Positions 1 through 8,511 of a DNA stretch of 64,000 nt are shown here, in pieces. The position numbers and the translations under genes are program-made. The DNA comes from Methylobacteriaceae bacterium. Lineage in GTDB: Bacteria > Pseudomonadota > Alphaproteobacteria > Rhizobiales > Beijerinckiaceae. The stretch spans positions 1 to 64,000 of the forward strand of contig JACKJE010000015.1 in NCBI GenBank assembly GCA_020638135.1. The letters are read 5' to 3'. Position 1 is the stretch's first letter. Each line of letters opens with the position of its first letter. The notes beneath the pieces are model-generated. The model saw only the letters and a list, made by a program, of their open reading frames with translations. It made no database searches and was not told the DNA's origin.

Positions 1-1
1 G

Positions 2-343
2 ACCGGCGTCAGCCGCGACACGCTGCGTTTCTATGAGAAACGCGGTCTGATCCGCGCACGGCGGGCGCAGAACGGCTACCGCGACTACCCGCCGGAACTC
101 GCGCCATTCGTCCTCTATATCCGAACCGCGCAGCGGCTCGGCTTCACCCTCGCCGAGATCGGCGTGGCCGCTGAGCAAATCGGCGATGGCGACGATGCTG
201 CCCGCGTCGCCACATTGCTGCGCGAGAAGATCGAGTCGATTGATCGACGCATCGGCGAGTTGCAGGCCCTTCGGACCGAGCTGTCCGCGCGTCTCGGCGA
301 CGTGTGCCCGTTGCGCCAGCACGAACCTGTCGTTTCGGCCTGA
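2..343 (+). CDS. MerR-family transcriptional regulator, C-terminal part
   Basis: Partial: the reading frame is open at the left edge and ends at TGA 341-343, so the start and the first helix lie outside the window. The visible 113 residues begin inside the winged helix-turn-helix (SRDTLRFYEKRGLI, then NGYRDY), which is typical of MerR proteins that twist a long-spacer promoter. A C-terminal helical dimerisation region follows (LREKIESIDRRIGELQALR). One cysteine is visible near the end (DVCPLRQHEP); the family uses such residues to bind metals or thiols, but the inducer cannot be named. It precedes murI by about 90 bases with no evident functional link. Confidence 0.85.
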   Translation, partial: TGVSRDTLRFYEKRGLIRARRAQNGYRDYPPELAPFVLYIRTAQRLGFTLAEIGVAAEQIGDGDDAARVATLLREKIESIDRRIGELQALRTELSARLGDVCPLRQHEPVVSA

Positions 344-432
344 GGCGCGGACATCGCGCTTGAGCTGGCGAAGCGGGGATTTGCCAGCCGCCGGATTTCG
401 TATCGAGCGAAAAGGAGCTATTCCCTGCGCCT

Positions 433-1272
433 ATGTCCCGCCCGCGCATCCTGACCTTCGATTCCGGCCTCGGCGGCCTGACCGTCTTTCGCGAGATCGC
501 GAAACTGGTTCCGGTGGCCGACCATCTCTACGCCGCCGACGACGCCGGCTTTCCTTATGGCGATTGGGCGGCCGACGATCTCGTCTGGCGCGTCGTCGCG
601 GTCATGCGGCGGCTGATCGCGGATTTCGATCCGCAGGTCGTCTGCATCGCCTGCAACACAGCCTCCACGCTCGTGCTGCCGCATCTGCGCGCAGCGTTTC
701 CTGACTTGCCATTCGTCGGCACCGTGCCGGCGATCAAGCCGGCCGCAGGGCGCTCGCGGTCGCAGATGATTTCCGTGCTGGCGACGCCGGGCACGGTCAT
801 GCGCGACTATACGCGCGATCTCGTGCAAGCCTTCGCGGCCCATTGCCGCGTCGAACTCGTGGGCTCGAAGAATCTCGCGCGCATCGCCGAAGATTTCATG
901 CACGCACGGCCCGTCTCCGACGAAGCGATCTCGGCGGAGATCGCGCGATGCTTCGTGCAGGACGGCGCGCGCCGCACGGACGAGATCGTGCTCGCCTGCA
1001 CGCATTACCCGCTGCTGACGACGCATTTCGAAAGGCTCGCGCCCTGGCCGGTGGAATGGATCGACCCGGCGCCGGCGATCGCGCGCCGCGTTGAATTCGT
1101 GCTGCGCGAGAAGACGTTCGAACATACCGACCTGCGCGCGCGCGATCCGCGCTGGCAGGCGGTGTTCACGTCCGGCATTGCGCCGGATGCGGAGCTTTCG
1201 CGCGTGCTCCAAAGCTTCGGCCTGACGGCGGGCGCGTTCGAGGCCATGCCCGTGGAGCGGATCAGGGCCTAG
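433..1272 (+). CDS. murI: Glutamate racemase
   Basis: Interconverts L- and D-glutamate in the cytoplasm and so supplies D-Glu for the peptidoglycan stem peptide. The 279-residue product has the full family length. It carries the N-terminal FDSGLGGLTV motif (Asp10, Ser11), the first catalytic cysteine in ACNTAST (about Cys74) and the second in ACTHYPLL (about Cys189); these two cysteines are the racemase acid/base pair. The ATG at 433 gives the canonical N-terminus. It stands alone between a MerR regulator and a decayed oxidoreductase, so it is probably transcribed as a single gene. Confidence 0.95.
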   Translation: MSRPRILTFDSGLGGLTVFREIAKLVPVADHLYAADDAGFPYGDWAADDLVWRVVAVMRRLIADFDPQVVCIACNTASTLVLPHLRAAFPDLPFVGTVPAIKPAAGRSRSQMISVLATPGTVMRDYTRDLVQAFAAHCRVELVGSKNLARIAEDFMHARPVSDEAISAEIARCFVQDGARRTDEIVLACTHYPLLTTHFERLAPWPVEWIDPAPAIARRVEFVLREKTFEHTDLRARDPRWQAVFTSGIAPDAELSRVLQSFGLTAGAFEAMPVERIRA

Positions 1273-1349
1273 CCGTCCGCGCTATCCGTTAATCGCCGAG
1301 CCGTCCTATCCTCTGCGGTTAGCCGCGTCAGAGCGTGTCGGGAGGAACG

Positions 1350-1403
1350 ATGGGCTACGTCAATGCGCACGTTTGGCCTCGCCATTTCACGCCACAGCGC
1401 TAA
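1350..1403 (+). CDS. Possible 17-residue leader or remnant ORF with a strong ribosome-binding site
   Basis: A strong Shine-Dalgarno-like GGGAGG sits just upstream of ATG 1350. It opens a reading frame of only 17 codons (MGYVNAHVWPRHFTPQR) ending at TAA 1401-1403, some 30 bases before the start of the decayed reductase gene. It may be a leader peptide, or the start of a gene truncated by an indel, in keeping with the damage seen directly downstream. No homologue is recognised. Confidence 0.25.
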   Translation: MGYVNAHVWPRHFTPQR

Positions 1404-1433
1404 AATCGTCGTACAAGATCATCAGGAAGAAAC

Positions 1434-2422
1434 ATGCCGCTCAACAAGGGTTTCGTTCTGGAACTTCGCGTCCTGCGGGGCGCGGCGACAGAAAGATAAT
1501 TTCCGCTTCTTCGAACGCGAGATCGGCGAGCAGGGCAGGGCAGGTGCTGGTGCGCAACCTCTGGCTCTCGCTCGATCCCTACATGCGCGGGCGCATGGAC
1601 GAGAACAAATCTATGCCGGCAATCAGGCGCTGGACGAACCGATGATCGGCGGCACGGCGGGCAGTCGTTTCCTCAACGTCTAACTTCAAACCGGGCGACA
1701 AGGTCGTTTCCAACAATGGCGGCTGGCAGCTCTACTCGATCAGAACCCGGCGCTGCTGCTGGTGGACGACAGCAAGGTTCCGCTGCAGGCCTTCGTCAGG
1801 CCGCTCGGCATGCCGGCGTCACCGCCTGGTCGGCGTCAATCGCATCATCATGCCGAAGGCCCGGCGAGACAGTGGTGTGCTCGGCGGCCACCGGCGCAGT
1901 CGGCACGGTCGTCAGCCAGCTCGTCAAGCCAAGGGCGCGCGCGCGGTCGGCATCGCCGGCAGGCCGGAGAAGTGCAAGTTCGCGGTCGAGGAACTGGGCT
2001 ATGACGCCTGCGTCGATCACAGGCGCCGGTTTCAGGACCAGCTCAACGCCGCGACGCCCAACGGCGTCGACGGCCTGTTCGAGAATGTCGGCGGGCAGCC
2101 GTTCGCGCGCACGATGGCGCAGATGAACGATTTGGCCGCATCGCCATCTGCAGCCTGATCGCGTCCTACGAGGGCGCGGAAAGACCCATGCTGTCGGACA
2201 TGCGCATCATGCTGGTGCGCCGTCTCAAGATGCAGGGCTTCATCGTCTCCGAATTCCTGTCGGACTGGCCGACCGCGCTCACCGAACTCGTGACGCTCGC
2301 CTCGACAGGCAAGCTGAATGGCGCGAGACGATTGCCGAAGGGCGTCGAAAAGCGCCGTCGGCGTTTCTGGAACATGCTCAAGGGCAAGAATTTCCGGCAA
2401 GCAGCTGGTGAAGCTGTTCTGA
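1434..2422 (+). pseudogene. Frameshifted NADP-dependent oxidoreductase (CurA / zinc-free MDR family)
   Basis: Pieces of one protein can be followed through all three forward frames: LSLDPYMRGRM near 1570, AATGAVGTVVSQLVK near 1890, FENVGGQPF near 2080, LKMQGFIVSEF near 2230 and LKGKNF near 2380. Together they trace the whole fold of the CurA/leukotriene-B4-dehydrogenase-like reductases, including the GxxGxxxS-type nucleotide-binding loop. At least nine frame changes occur within about 1 kb, yet local protein similarity stays high with no large deletion. The start is probably ATG 1434 (MPLNKGF) and the natural end TGA 2420-2422. It is either a recently decayed gene or a badly sequenced stretch. 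The product would have reduced enones or quinones with NADPH. Confidence 0.85.
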
Positions 2423-2876
2423 GTCCAAGACGGCGCGTCGGCGGCCGGTCTTTCAACCAGGTCACGGGCGCGCTGGCGCCCTTTTCCATCGAGGCCATTT
2501 CGCCCTCGAGCTTCACCCAGGGCTGGGCCGAACGGGTCCAGATCTGCATGGCGGGCTTGATTTTGGAGGGATCATCGAGCGAGCCGGCCTTCAGCACGGC
2601 GGCGCCCGGCCGGCCGCTCGACTCGCTCATGATCGAGGAGCCGCATTTCGGGCAGAATGAGCGCTTGAGCGTATTGCCGCTGTCGGCCTTGTCGTCATAG
2701 GCGGCCATGTCGCCGCCGGAAAATTCGATGTCGGCGCGCTGGAGCACGAGATTGGTCGAAAAGGCCGAGCCAGACGCTTTCTGGCAATGGGTGCAATGGC
2801 AGACGACGGTCAGCGCCGGCTCCGCCTTCAGGGTGTATCGAATATTGCCGCACAGGCAGCCGCCGGTCGTCGTCAT
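2166..2876 (-). CDS. GFA-family (glutathione-dependent formaldehyde-activating-like) zinc protein with abnormal C-terminal extension
   Basis: The first ~145 residues form a complete GFA domain with its zinc ligands: GGCLCGNIRY, CHCTHCQKASGSAFS and CPKCGSSI. Family members bind glutathione adducts or zinc; the substrate here is unknown. At 236 residues the frame is nearly 90 residues longer than usual. The extra part is antisense to the 3' end of the decayed curA-like gene and looks non-biological (Arg/Ser-rich), so the natural stop near 2430 was probably lost to an indel. The start MTTTGGCLCG fits the family. A second, broken GFA gene lies at 5490. Confidence 0.75.
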   Translation of the reverse strand: MTTTGGCLCGNIRYTLKAEPALTVVCHCTHCQKASGSAFSTNLVLQRADIEFSGGDMAAYDDKADSGNTLKRSFCPKCGSSIMSESSGRPGAAVLKAGSLDDPSKIKPAMQIWTRSAQPWVKLEGEMASMEKGASAPVTWLKDRPPTRRLGLRTASPAACRKFLPLSMFQKRRRRFSTPFGNRLAPFSLPVEASVTSSVSAVGQSDRNSETMKPCILRRRTSMMRMSDSMGLSAPS

Positions 2877-3600
2877 GTCATCCTCCCGTTAGCGGCCTAC
2901 CGTGCCTGCCGTTAGCCGGGACGTCAGCGCGAACGCCCGCGACGGGATGCGGACGGGCTAGCGATGGGGGTCGCGTGAGGACGAATGCCCGCGTTTGCGC
3001 ACGATCGAGACCTGTCGCGCATGACCGCCTCCTGATCGAGCACTCGGGCGCGGTAGAAAAACACCGCTGAAATTCCGAAGCCGATAGCGACGACGACCAA
3101 TATCAGATCGGTCAGGTCATTGAAAATCGCTGCAGGACAAGAACAAAAAGGCCGGCGCAGTGCGGCGATCCCCACATAATTGCAGATCTCGGGTCCGACA
3201 TGATACGCAAGTCGACCCATGGTTACGAACGCATAATTTTATGAACATACGTATTTTTGGTACAGTGCAATTGACCAAGATGATCGTACGTAATGCGGCG
3301 CGCTTTTCGAAAGCCATTGTTGACATGTATATTATCTTGTCGCGTTTTCGGATCGGCGGTTGACGCGGGTCAAATTTCGGCGCGAGGCCAATATCGAGGC
3401 CGCGATTTGGCGGAGACCTCCCATGTCCGCTTCTCGGCGGTCGGCCTCATTTGACCTAGCGGCATTTGACTTGGCGCCGGCTGCGGATTAGGACAGCGCC
3501 GCTTCGGTCGGCTCAATCTGGCTGGAGCGTTCGCACCCGTGGCCGCTCCCGCTCCGCCTTCTGGCGCAGGGTGAGCAGCCTGTCGATCCCGTGGCCGAGG
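2877..3600. other. Gene-poor stretch upstream of rpsD, locally AT-rich
   Basis: Apart from the doubtful ORF above, no protein-like frame is visible on either strand. Bases 3230-3350 are markedly more AT-rich than the surroundings (for example ATACGTATTTTTGGTAC and TGTATATTATCTTG), which fits promoter or transferred DNA. No clear -35/-10 pair with good spacing could be assigned. The rpsD promoter probably lies here or just downstream. Confidence 0.4.
2924..3220 (-). CDS. Doubtful small ORF with one membrane segment
   Basis: The frame encodes 98 residues with one convincing hydrophobic segment (DLILVVVAIGFGISAVFFY) followed by a basic tail. The segment resembles the single-helix KdpF-type small membrane proteins, but the flanking residues look random. 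It may be a short single-helix protein with a different start, or chance. It lies in a long gene-poor stretch between the GFA gene and rpsD, and the frame runs antisense to rpsD. Confidence 0.2.
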   Translation of the reverse strand: MGRLAYHVGPEICNYVGIAALRRPFCSCPAAIFNDLTDLILVVVAIGFGISAVFFYRARVLDQEAVMRDRSRSCANAGIRPHATPIASPSASRRGRSR

Positions 3601-3625
3601 CCCGAAAAGTTGCAGACTTTTCGGG
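3601..3625. repeat. REP-like palindrome (10-bp stem)
   Basis: CCCGAAAAGT, spacer TGCAG and ACTTTTCGGG form a perfect 10-bp inverted repeat with a 5-base loop. This resembles the small intergenic palindromes containing CGAAAAG..CTTTTCG that are scattered through rhizobial genomes, as recalled from general knowledge. It lies about 160 bases upstream of rpsD within its leader or promoter region. Confidence 0.6.
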
Positions 3626-3784
3626 AAAGCCGAAGCCTCATCAAGGGATGAAGGAGGGCGCGTTCTTCCCCCTGGGCCAGGAGCAATCCTTCTTTGGCCC
3701 GCAGCGGTGGAAGGATCGCGGATCAGACGGAGGCTTTCGCCTCGCGTCCCGTCGTCCTGTCGCCGCGACCAGACAGGACATGAG

Positions 3785-4399
3785 ATGACGAAGCGCGCAG
3801 AATCCAAGTACAAAATCGACCGCCGTATGGGCCAGAACATCTGGGGCCGTCCGAAGTCCCCGGTGAACCGCCGCGAATACGGCCCCGGCCAGCACGGCCA
3901 GCGCCGCAAGGGCAAGCTCTCCGACTTCGGCACGCAGCTCAAGGCCAAGCAGAAGCTCAAGGGCTATTACGGCAACATTTCGGAGCGCCAGTTCCGCAAA
4001 TATTACGAAAGCGATCCGCATGAAGGGGATTCGGGCGACAACCTGATCGGTCTCCTGGAGCGCCGCCTCGACGCCGTCGTCTATCGCGCCAAGTTCGTGC
4101 CGACGGTCTTCGCCGCCCGCCAGTTCGTCAATCACGGGCACATCAAGGTCAACGGCCGCCGCGTCAACATTGCCTCCTACCAGGTGAAGGTCGGCGACAC
4201 GATCGAGATCAAGGAAGCCTCGCGCCAGCTCGTGATCGTGCTGGAAGCGCAGGGCCTCGCCGAGCGCGACGTGCCTGACTTCTACGAGGTCGACCATTCC
4301 AAGGGCGTCGCCAAGATGACCCGCGTTCCGCTGCCGAGCGAGGTTCCCTATCCCGTGCAGATGGAGCCGAACCTCGTCATCGAATTCTATTCGCGCTGA
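3785..4399 (+). CDS. rpsD: 30S ribosomal protein S4
   Basis: Primary 16S rRNA-binding protein that nucleates small-subunit assembly. The 204-residue product is full length and intact: a basic N-terminal domain (MTKRAESKYKIDRRMGQNIWG), then the S4 RNA-binding domain around residues 95-160 (LERRLDAVVYR, FVNHGHIKVNGRRVNI), ending in VIEFYSR. The start is ATG 3785; in-frame codons upstream would add a non-conserved extension. It stands alone, as is common in alphaproteobacteria, and is followed by a strong intrinsic terminator. It is intact although several genes on both sides carry indels. Confidence 0.97.
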   Translation: MTKRAESKYKIDRRMGQNIWGRPKSPVNRREYGPGQHGQRRKGKLSDFGTQLKAKQKLKGYYGNISERQFRKYYESDPHEGDSGDNLIGLLERRLDAVVYRAKFVPTVFAARQFVNHGHIKVNGRRVNIASYQVKVGDTIEIKEASRQLVIVLEAQGLAERDVPDFYEVDHSKGVAKMTRVPLPSEVPYPVQMEPNLVIEFYSR

Positions 4400-4423
4400 T
4401 TTTTTCGGCGGGACGAAACAAAG

Positions 4424-4450
4424 CGGCCGGGCGAGAGCTCGGCCGTTTTT
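4424..4450 (+). terminator. Intrinsic terminator of rpsD
   Basis: A 9-bp stem (CGGCCGGGC / GCTCGGCCG, one G-U pair) closes a GAGA tetraloop and is followed directly by TTTTT. It starts 25 bases after the rpsD stop. This is a textbook rho-independent terminator. Confidence 0.88.
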
Positions 4451-4578
4451 CTTGGGCGATGCTCCACGCGCCCGGAGAGACGTATGCGCGAAACTGAATT
4501 TATTGCTTTCGATCAACGACGCGCTTTTTGACAAAGAGCAAGTTCCCACCCGCTGAATTCGAACCGGAGACGGGAATC

Positions 4579-4782
4579 ATGTGGCGTTTGGCGCTTCTTC
4601 TTTGGGTTGTTGGCGGCACGGTGCTCGCGGGCATCGGCGTTACAGTCGTGCTGCTGGTGCCCGCCTGGTATGCGATGGGCATGAAGACGATTCCGATCGC
4701 CGCTGCCATCGGCGCGGTCGTCGCGATTCCCATGGCGATTGCCGCCGCCAAGGCGATTGCGGCGCGTACGCGCGAAGCCTGA
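4579..4782 (+). CDS. Small two-helix membrane protein, function unknown
   Basis: Encodes 67 residues from ATG 4579, preceded by GGAG at a good distance. Longer readings use a TTG and add a polar stretch without support. Two hydrophobic helices are evident: LALLLWVVGGTVLAGIGVTVVLLVPAWY and IAAAIGAVVAIPMAIAAAKAIAA, joined by a short loop, with a basic C-terminal end (ARTREA). The pattern suggests a small inner-membrane protein. No family is recognised. It follows the rpsD terminator and is convergent with the hydrolase gene downstream. Confidence 0.6.
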   Translation: MWRLALLLWVVGGTVLAGIGVTVVLLVPAWYAMGMKTIPIAAAIGAVVAIPMAIAAAKAIAARTREA

Positions 4783-4793
4783 CCTGAACGACT

Positions 4794-5353
4794 TCAGGCG
4801 GTCGGCGCTTTCACCTGCCCGAGAAAATGCGCGAAGCGCATCAGCCCCTCGGGCCAGGGGCCGTGGCCGCTTTCTGGATTGATATGGCCGGACTCGCCGG
4901 CGTCCACCAGCGTCGCGCCGAGCGCGGAAGCGCGCTCCGTCGATTCCTCGTAGGTCGCATAGGGGTCGTTGCGGCTGGCGACCAGCAGGCAGGGGAAATC
5001 GGCGCGCCGTTGCGCGCGATGCGCGAAGGCGCTGTCGACATTCTCCAGCGTCAGCAGGACGCGCGGCGAGGCGGGCGCCACCAGCATGGCGGCTGCGACA
5101 TTCGGCAAGTCGGCCGCGATCAGGCAGGCCGTGACCGCGCCCATGGAATGGCCGACAAGGATGACGGGGCGTGTGGCCGCAGCGGCCGCGTCGCGAATAC
5201 GCGCCGCCCATTCGTCGAGATGGGGGCGATCGAAGTCGCGTTGCTCGACGCGGCGCGCGGTCGAGAGTTTCTGCGCCCAGCGGTTGTACCAGTGGTCGGG
5301 CGTCCGCCGCCCATTCCCGGCAGGATGAGAATGTCGGCTTCTGAAGCGCGCAT
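4794..5353 (-). pseudogene. RBBP9/YdeN-family serine hydrolase with one frameshift
   Basis: Starts as MRASEADILILPGMGG in one frame and continues as PDHWYNRWAQKL in another. Together they give the conserved opening of the RBBP9/YdeN alpha/beta-hydrolase family. The rest is intact to the stop: the nucleophile elbow GHSMGAV, the acid in SRNDPYA and the histidine in DAGESGHINPESGHGPW. One missing base in or next to a GCCC run near 5305 explains the break (560 bases, not a multiple of three). If the indel is a sequencing error, the gene is a functional cytoplasmic serine hydrolase of about 186 residues. Confidence 0.75.
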
Positions 5354-5489
5354 GGTTGATCTTTAAGCGAAAACAAGCGCTTCGGAAAGGGCGTCGCCGC
5401 GCCCGACAATAGCCCCGCCTCCGCCGCGATTGCGCCTTGCTCGATCTCCGACATTCCACCGCCGCAAATCTGGGCGATGCGGAGGGCCG

Positions 5490-5900
5490 ATGGCGCGGTA
5501 CGAAGGGGGGATGCCTGTGCGGAGCGGTGCGCTTCATCTGCGAGGCCGATCCGTTTTCGCAGAGGCGCCTGTCATTGCCGCGACTGCCAGTACATGTCGG
5601 GCGGCGGCGCGGCGCATGGGCTCAGTGTGCCGACCGATCTCGTGCAGATGACGCAGGGCGCGCCCGCCGCCTATGCGAAGCTGTCCGACGCCGGCAATCG
5701 GGTCACGCGCTTCTTTTGCGAGACCTGCGGCACGCAATTGTTCCTGCGCAGCGCCGTCGCCGGACCGCACCACGGTGAACGCCGGCGCGCTGGACGACGC
5801 CACGCTCTACGCGCCACACGGCCATGTGTGGGTGCACAGCGCGCCACGCTGGCACCGGCTGGAGGCGGATCTGTCGCGGCTGTTGTGGGACGCGGCGTAG
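5490..5900 (+). pseudogene. Second GFA-family gene, broken by about three frameshifts
   Basis: The start ATG 5490 (MARYEGG) is followed in other frames by CLCGAVRF, then ACHCRDCQYMSGGG, then FFCETCGTQLFLRS, then VNAGALDD and a natural end LLWDAA-TAG. All zinc ligands of the GFA fold are present if three single-base shifts are corrected (near 5505 in a run of six G, near 5570 and near 5760). The corrected length of about 137 residues is normal for the family. The intact paralogue lies at 2166-2876. Confidence 0.75.
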
Positions 5901-5903
5901 AGT

Positions 5904-6225
5904 GGCCGACGAGGCAAAGCGATCGATCCTGTCTTTCGCGCCGCCAATGGCGAAATCGCGGTCAGGACTGCGGATGCGCGGCCTATCTCGCGCCCGCGAG
6001 CGGGCGGCGCGTCCTCGGCTGGGTGCACAGTCGTCGACCATGCGCGCTGGCACGTTCGCGCCGGCGCGTGGTGCAGGCTGATCCCGAACAGCGATGGAGG
6101 TCTGGTCGCGGCGGCGAGGGGGCCGCACGCATTGCACAGCGCCAGATCGCCGACACGGATTTCGAAGCCCTTGTCGCGCCGGCGCTGCGCCTTTCGTCTA
6201 CATCAACTTCACATTCGACGACTGA
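5904..6225 (+). pseudogene. Degenerate coding remnant of unknown function
   Basis: The stretch between the broken GFA gene and bfr has codon-like composition but no single open frame. Protein-like pieces occur in different frames: FDPVFRAANGEIAV near 5925, VVDHARWHVRAGAWCRLIPN near 6040 and PFVYINFTFDD ending at TGA 6223-6225. The last looks like a genuine C-terminus. No family is recognised. It is best read as one gene of about 105 codons with several indels, like its neighbours. Confidence 0.4.
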
Positions 6226-6228
6226 GGA

Positions 6229-6708
6229 TCAATCCTCCAGGCCGCCCATGTGCTTCTGGGCGTAGAGCTGGACGCCGACCTGCTTGATCAGTTCGAGCTG
6301 CGTCTCGAGGAAGTCGATGTGCTCTTCCTCGTCGTGCGCCAGTTCCTCGAACAGGTTCATCGACACGCGATCGTTGACCGACATGCAATATTGCGCGGCT
6401 TCGAGATAGAGCGCGCGCGCGCCGATCTCGGCCGCCAGATCGGCCTTCAGCACTTCCTCGATGTTTTCGCCGATCCGCAGGGGATCGAGGCTCTGCATGT
6501 TCGGGAAGCCTTCGAGGAAGAGGATGCGCGTGACGAACTTGTCGGCGTGCTCCATCTCCTCGATCGATTCCGCGCGCCATTTCTTGGCGAGGTCCTTGTA
6601 GCCCCAGTCGTCGAGGATCCGGTAATGCAGCCAGTACTGGTTGATCGCCGTCAGCTCGCTGCGCAGGCCGCGGTTGAGATATTCGATGACCTTGTCGTCG
6701 CCCTTCAT
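6229..6708 (-). CDS. bfr: Bacterioferritin
   Basis: Iron-storage 24-mer subunit that oxidises Fe(II) at a di-iron ferroxidase centre and stores it as a mineral. The 159-residue product is full length. Ferroxidase ligands are visible in the helices (SELTAINQYWLHYR, SIEEMEHADKF, HDEEEHIDFLETQ), and the haem-ligating methionine is probably in EGFPNMQSL. The start MKGDDKVIEYLN (6708) is preceded by GAGGAG; longer frames run into the bfd gene. It lies downstream of bfd on the same strand, the classic pairing of the ferritin with the ferredoxin that releases its iron. Confidence 0.95.
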   Translation of the reverse strand: MKGDDKVIEYLNRGLRSELTAINQYWLHYRILDDWGYKDLAKKWRAESIEEMEHADKFVTRILFLEGFPNMQSLDPLRIGENIEEVLKADLAAEIGARALYLEAAQYCMSVNDRVSMNLFEELAHDEEEHIDFLETQLELIKQVGVQLYAQKHMGGLED

Positions 6709-6743
6709 TTGTCGCTCCTCGTCGAGATGTCCGATATCCGATC

Positions 6744-6981
6744 CTATGCAGCTTCCACGCCAGCGGCGCTGTCCAGGCAGGGGCAGGCGTCCGGCGTGCA
6801 GGCGCAGTCGATGTCGCGTTGTTCGCGCAAGATGGCGGCGATCGTCTGTGCGCAGCGCCCGCAATCGGGCTTGCAGCCGAGCGCGTCATAGACGTCGAGC
6901 ACGCGCAAAGGCCGGCCCGCCGCATGCGGCGCAGGCGCGGATGGCGCGGTCGGTCAGGCGGTTGCAGGAACAGACGATCAT
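6744..6981 (-). pseudogene. bfd: Bacterioferritin-associated ferredoxin with one frameshift
   Basis: A small [2Fe-2S] protein that reduces haem in bacterioferritin to mobilise iron. The sequence opens with MIVCSCNRLTDRAIR and, after one extra base near 6925 in a GC-rich run, continues RPLRVLDVYDALGCKPDCGRCAQTI. This restores the family's four cluster cysteines (CxC and CxxC). The span of 238 bases is one more than a whole number of codons. The natural stop is TAG 6744-6746, 36 bases before bfr, so the two form an operon. The frameshift may be real or a sequencing error. Confidence 0.75.
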
Positions 6982-7066
6982 GGGCCGGACGCTTCTTCTC
7001 TTCAGGGAAGATAACGCGCCCGGCGGATTTGTCAGTCGGGTCGGACCAGATTTACTTCAGTTCCAA

Positions 7067-8374
7067 TTACGCCCGCCCGAACACCCGCCGAAAAATCGTA
7101 TCCACATGCTTGGTGTGGTAGCCGAGGTCGAAGAGTTCCTCGAGTTCCTTGTCGGAGAGCTTCGCGGATACGTCCTTGTCTTTCTTCAGCAGCGTCAGGA
7201 AGTCGCCTTCGCCGCGCCAGACCGGCATGGCGTTGCGCTGCACGTAAGCATACGAATCCTCGCGGCTCACGCCCTTCTGGGTCAGCGCCAGCAGCACACG
7301 CTGCGAATGCACCAAGCCGCCGAGGCGGTCGAGGTTCTTCTGCATGTTGGCGGGATAGACCAAGAGCTTGTCGATCACGCCGGTCAGGCGCACGAGCGCG
7401 AAGTCGAGCGTGATTGTCGCATCCGGTCCGATCATGCGCTCGACGGAGGAATGCGAAATGTCGCGTTCGTGCCAGAGCGCGACATTTTCCATGGCCGGCA
7501 CAGCCATGCCGCGCACGAGGCGCGCGAGGCCGGTGAGATTTTCCGTCAGCACGGGATTGCGCTTGTGCGGCATGGCCGACGAGCCCTTCTGGCCTTCCGA
7601 GAAGAATTCTTCCGCCTCCAGAACTTCGGTGCGCTGCAGGTGGCGGATTTCGATCGCCAGCCGCTCGATGCTGGATGCGATTACGCCGAGCGTCGCGAAG
7701 AACATGGCGTGACGGTCGCGCGGGATGACCTGCGTCGAGACAGGCTCGGGCTCGAGGCCGAGGCGCTTGGCGACGTGTTCCTCCACGCGCGGGTCGATAT
7801 TGGCGAAGGTGCCCACCGCGCCCGAGATCGCGCAGGTCGAGATTTCCGCACGCGCCGCCACGAGGCGCTGCTTGCAGCGCGAAAACTCGGCGTAGGCCTG
7901 CGCCATCTTCAGCCCGAAGGTCACGGGCTCGGCGTGGATGCCGTGCGAGCGGCCGATGGTCGGCGTCATCTTGTGCTCGAAGGCGCGCTTCTCGATGGCC
8001 GCGAGCAGGGCGTCCATATCCTTGAGCAGAATATCGGCGGCGCGCTGCAATTGGACCGCGAGGCAGGTGTCGAGTACGTCGGAACTCGTCATGCCCTGAT
8101 GGACGAAGCGCGAATCCGGGCCGATGAATTCGGCGAGATGGGTGAGGAAGGCGATGACGTCGTGCTTGGTGACGCGCTCGATCTCGTCGATCTTGTCGAC
8201 GTCGAATTTCGCGACCGATCCCTTGTCCCAGATCGCCTTGGCGCTCTCTTTCGGAATGACGCCGAGTTCGGCCAGCGCCTCGCAGGCATAGGCCTCGATC
8301 TCGAACCAGATGCGGAAACGGGTCTGCGGCTCCCAGACGGCGACCATTTCGGGGCGGGAATAGCGGGGGATCAT
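7067..8374 (-). CDS. purB: Adenylosuccinate lyase
   Basis: Catalyses two fumarate-releasing steps in purine synthesis (SAICAR to AICAR, adenylosuccinate to AMP). The 435-residue product is complete. It shows TSSDVLDT, the general acid/base region GRSHGIHAEPVTFG, and the fumarase/aspartase signature loop GSSAMPHKRNP carrying the catalytic serine. The start MIPRYSRPEM (8374) matches the family; an upstream in-frame ATG would add 15 Arg/Pro-rich residues. It is transcribed alone and divergently from the secreted hypothetical protein at 8512. Confidence 0.96.
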   Translation of the reverse strand: MIPRYSRPEMVAVWEPQTRFRIWFEIEAYACEALAELGVIPKESAKAIWDKGSVAKFDVDKIDEIERVTKHDVIAFLTHLAEFIGPDSRFVHQGMTSSDVLDTCLAVQLQRAADILLKDMDALLAAIEKRAFEHKMTPTIGRSHGIHAEPVTFGLKMAQAYAEFSRCKQRLVAARAEISTCAISGAVGTFANIDPRVEEHVAKRLGLEPEPVSTQVIPRDRHAMFFATLGVIASSIERLAIEIRHLQRTEVLEAEEFFSEGQKGSSAMPHKRNPVLTENLTGLARLVRGMAVPAMENVALWHERDISHSSVERMIGPDATITLDFALVRLTGVIDKLLVYPANMQKNLDRLGGLVHSQRVLLALTQKGVSREDSYAYVQRNAMPVWRGEGDFLTLLKKDKDVSAKLSDKELEELFDLGYHTKHVDTIFRRVFGRA

Positions 8375-8511
8375 GAGCTCTGTCCGTCGATGTGGCGGCC
8401 GTGGGCCTTTGCGCCGCACGATCTGCGCGACAGGGGCCGCGCGGTCAAGTCGTACGGGCCATTTTCCGACAGGACCACAGGGCTTAAGGTGGCGCGGTCA
8501 CAGGAGGCCGG

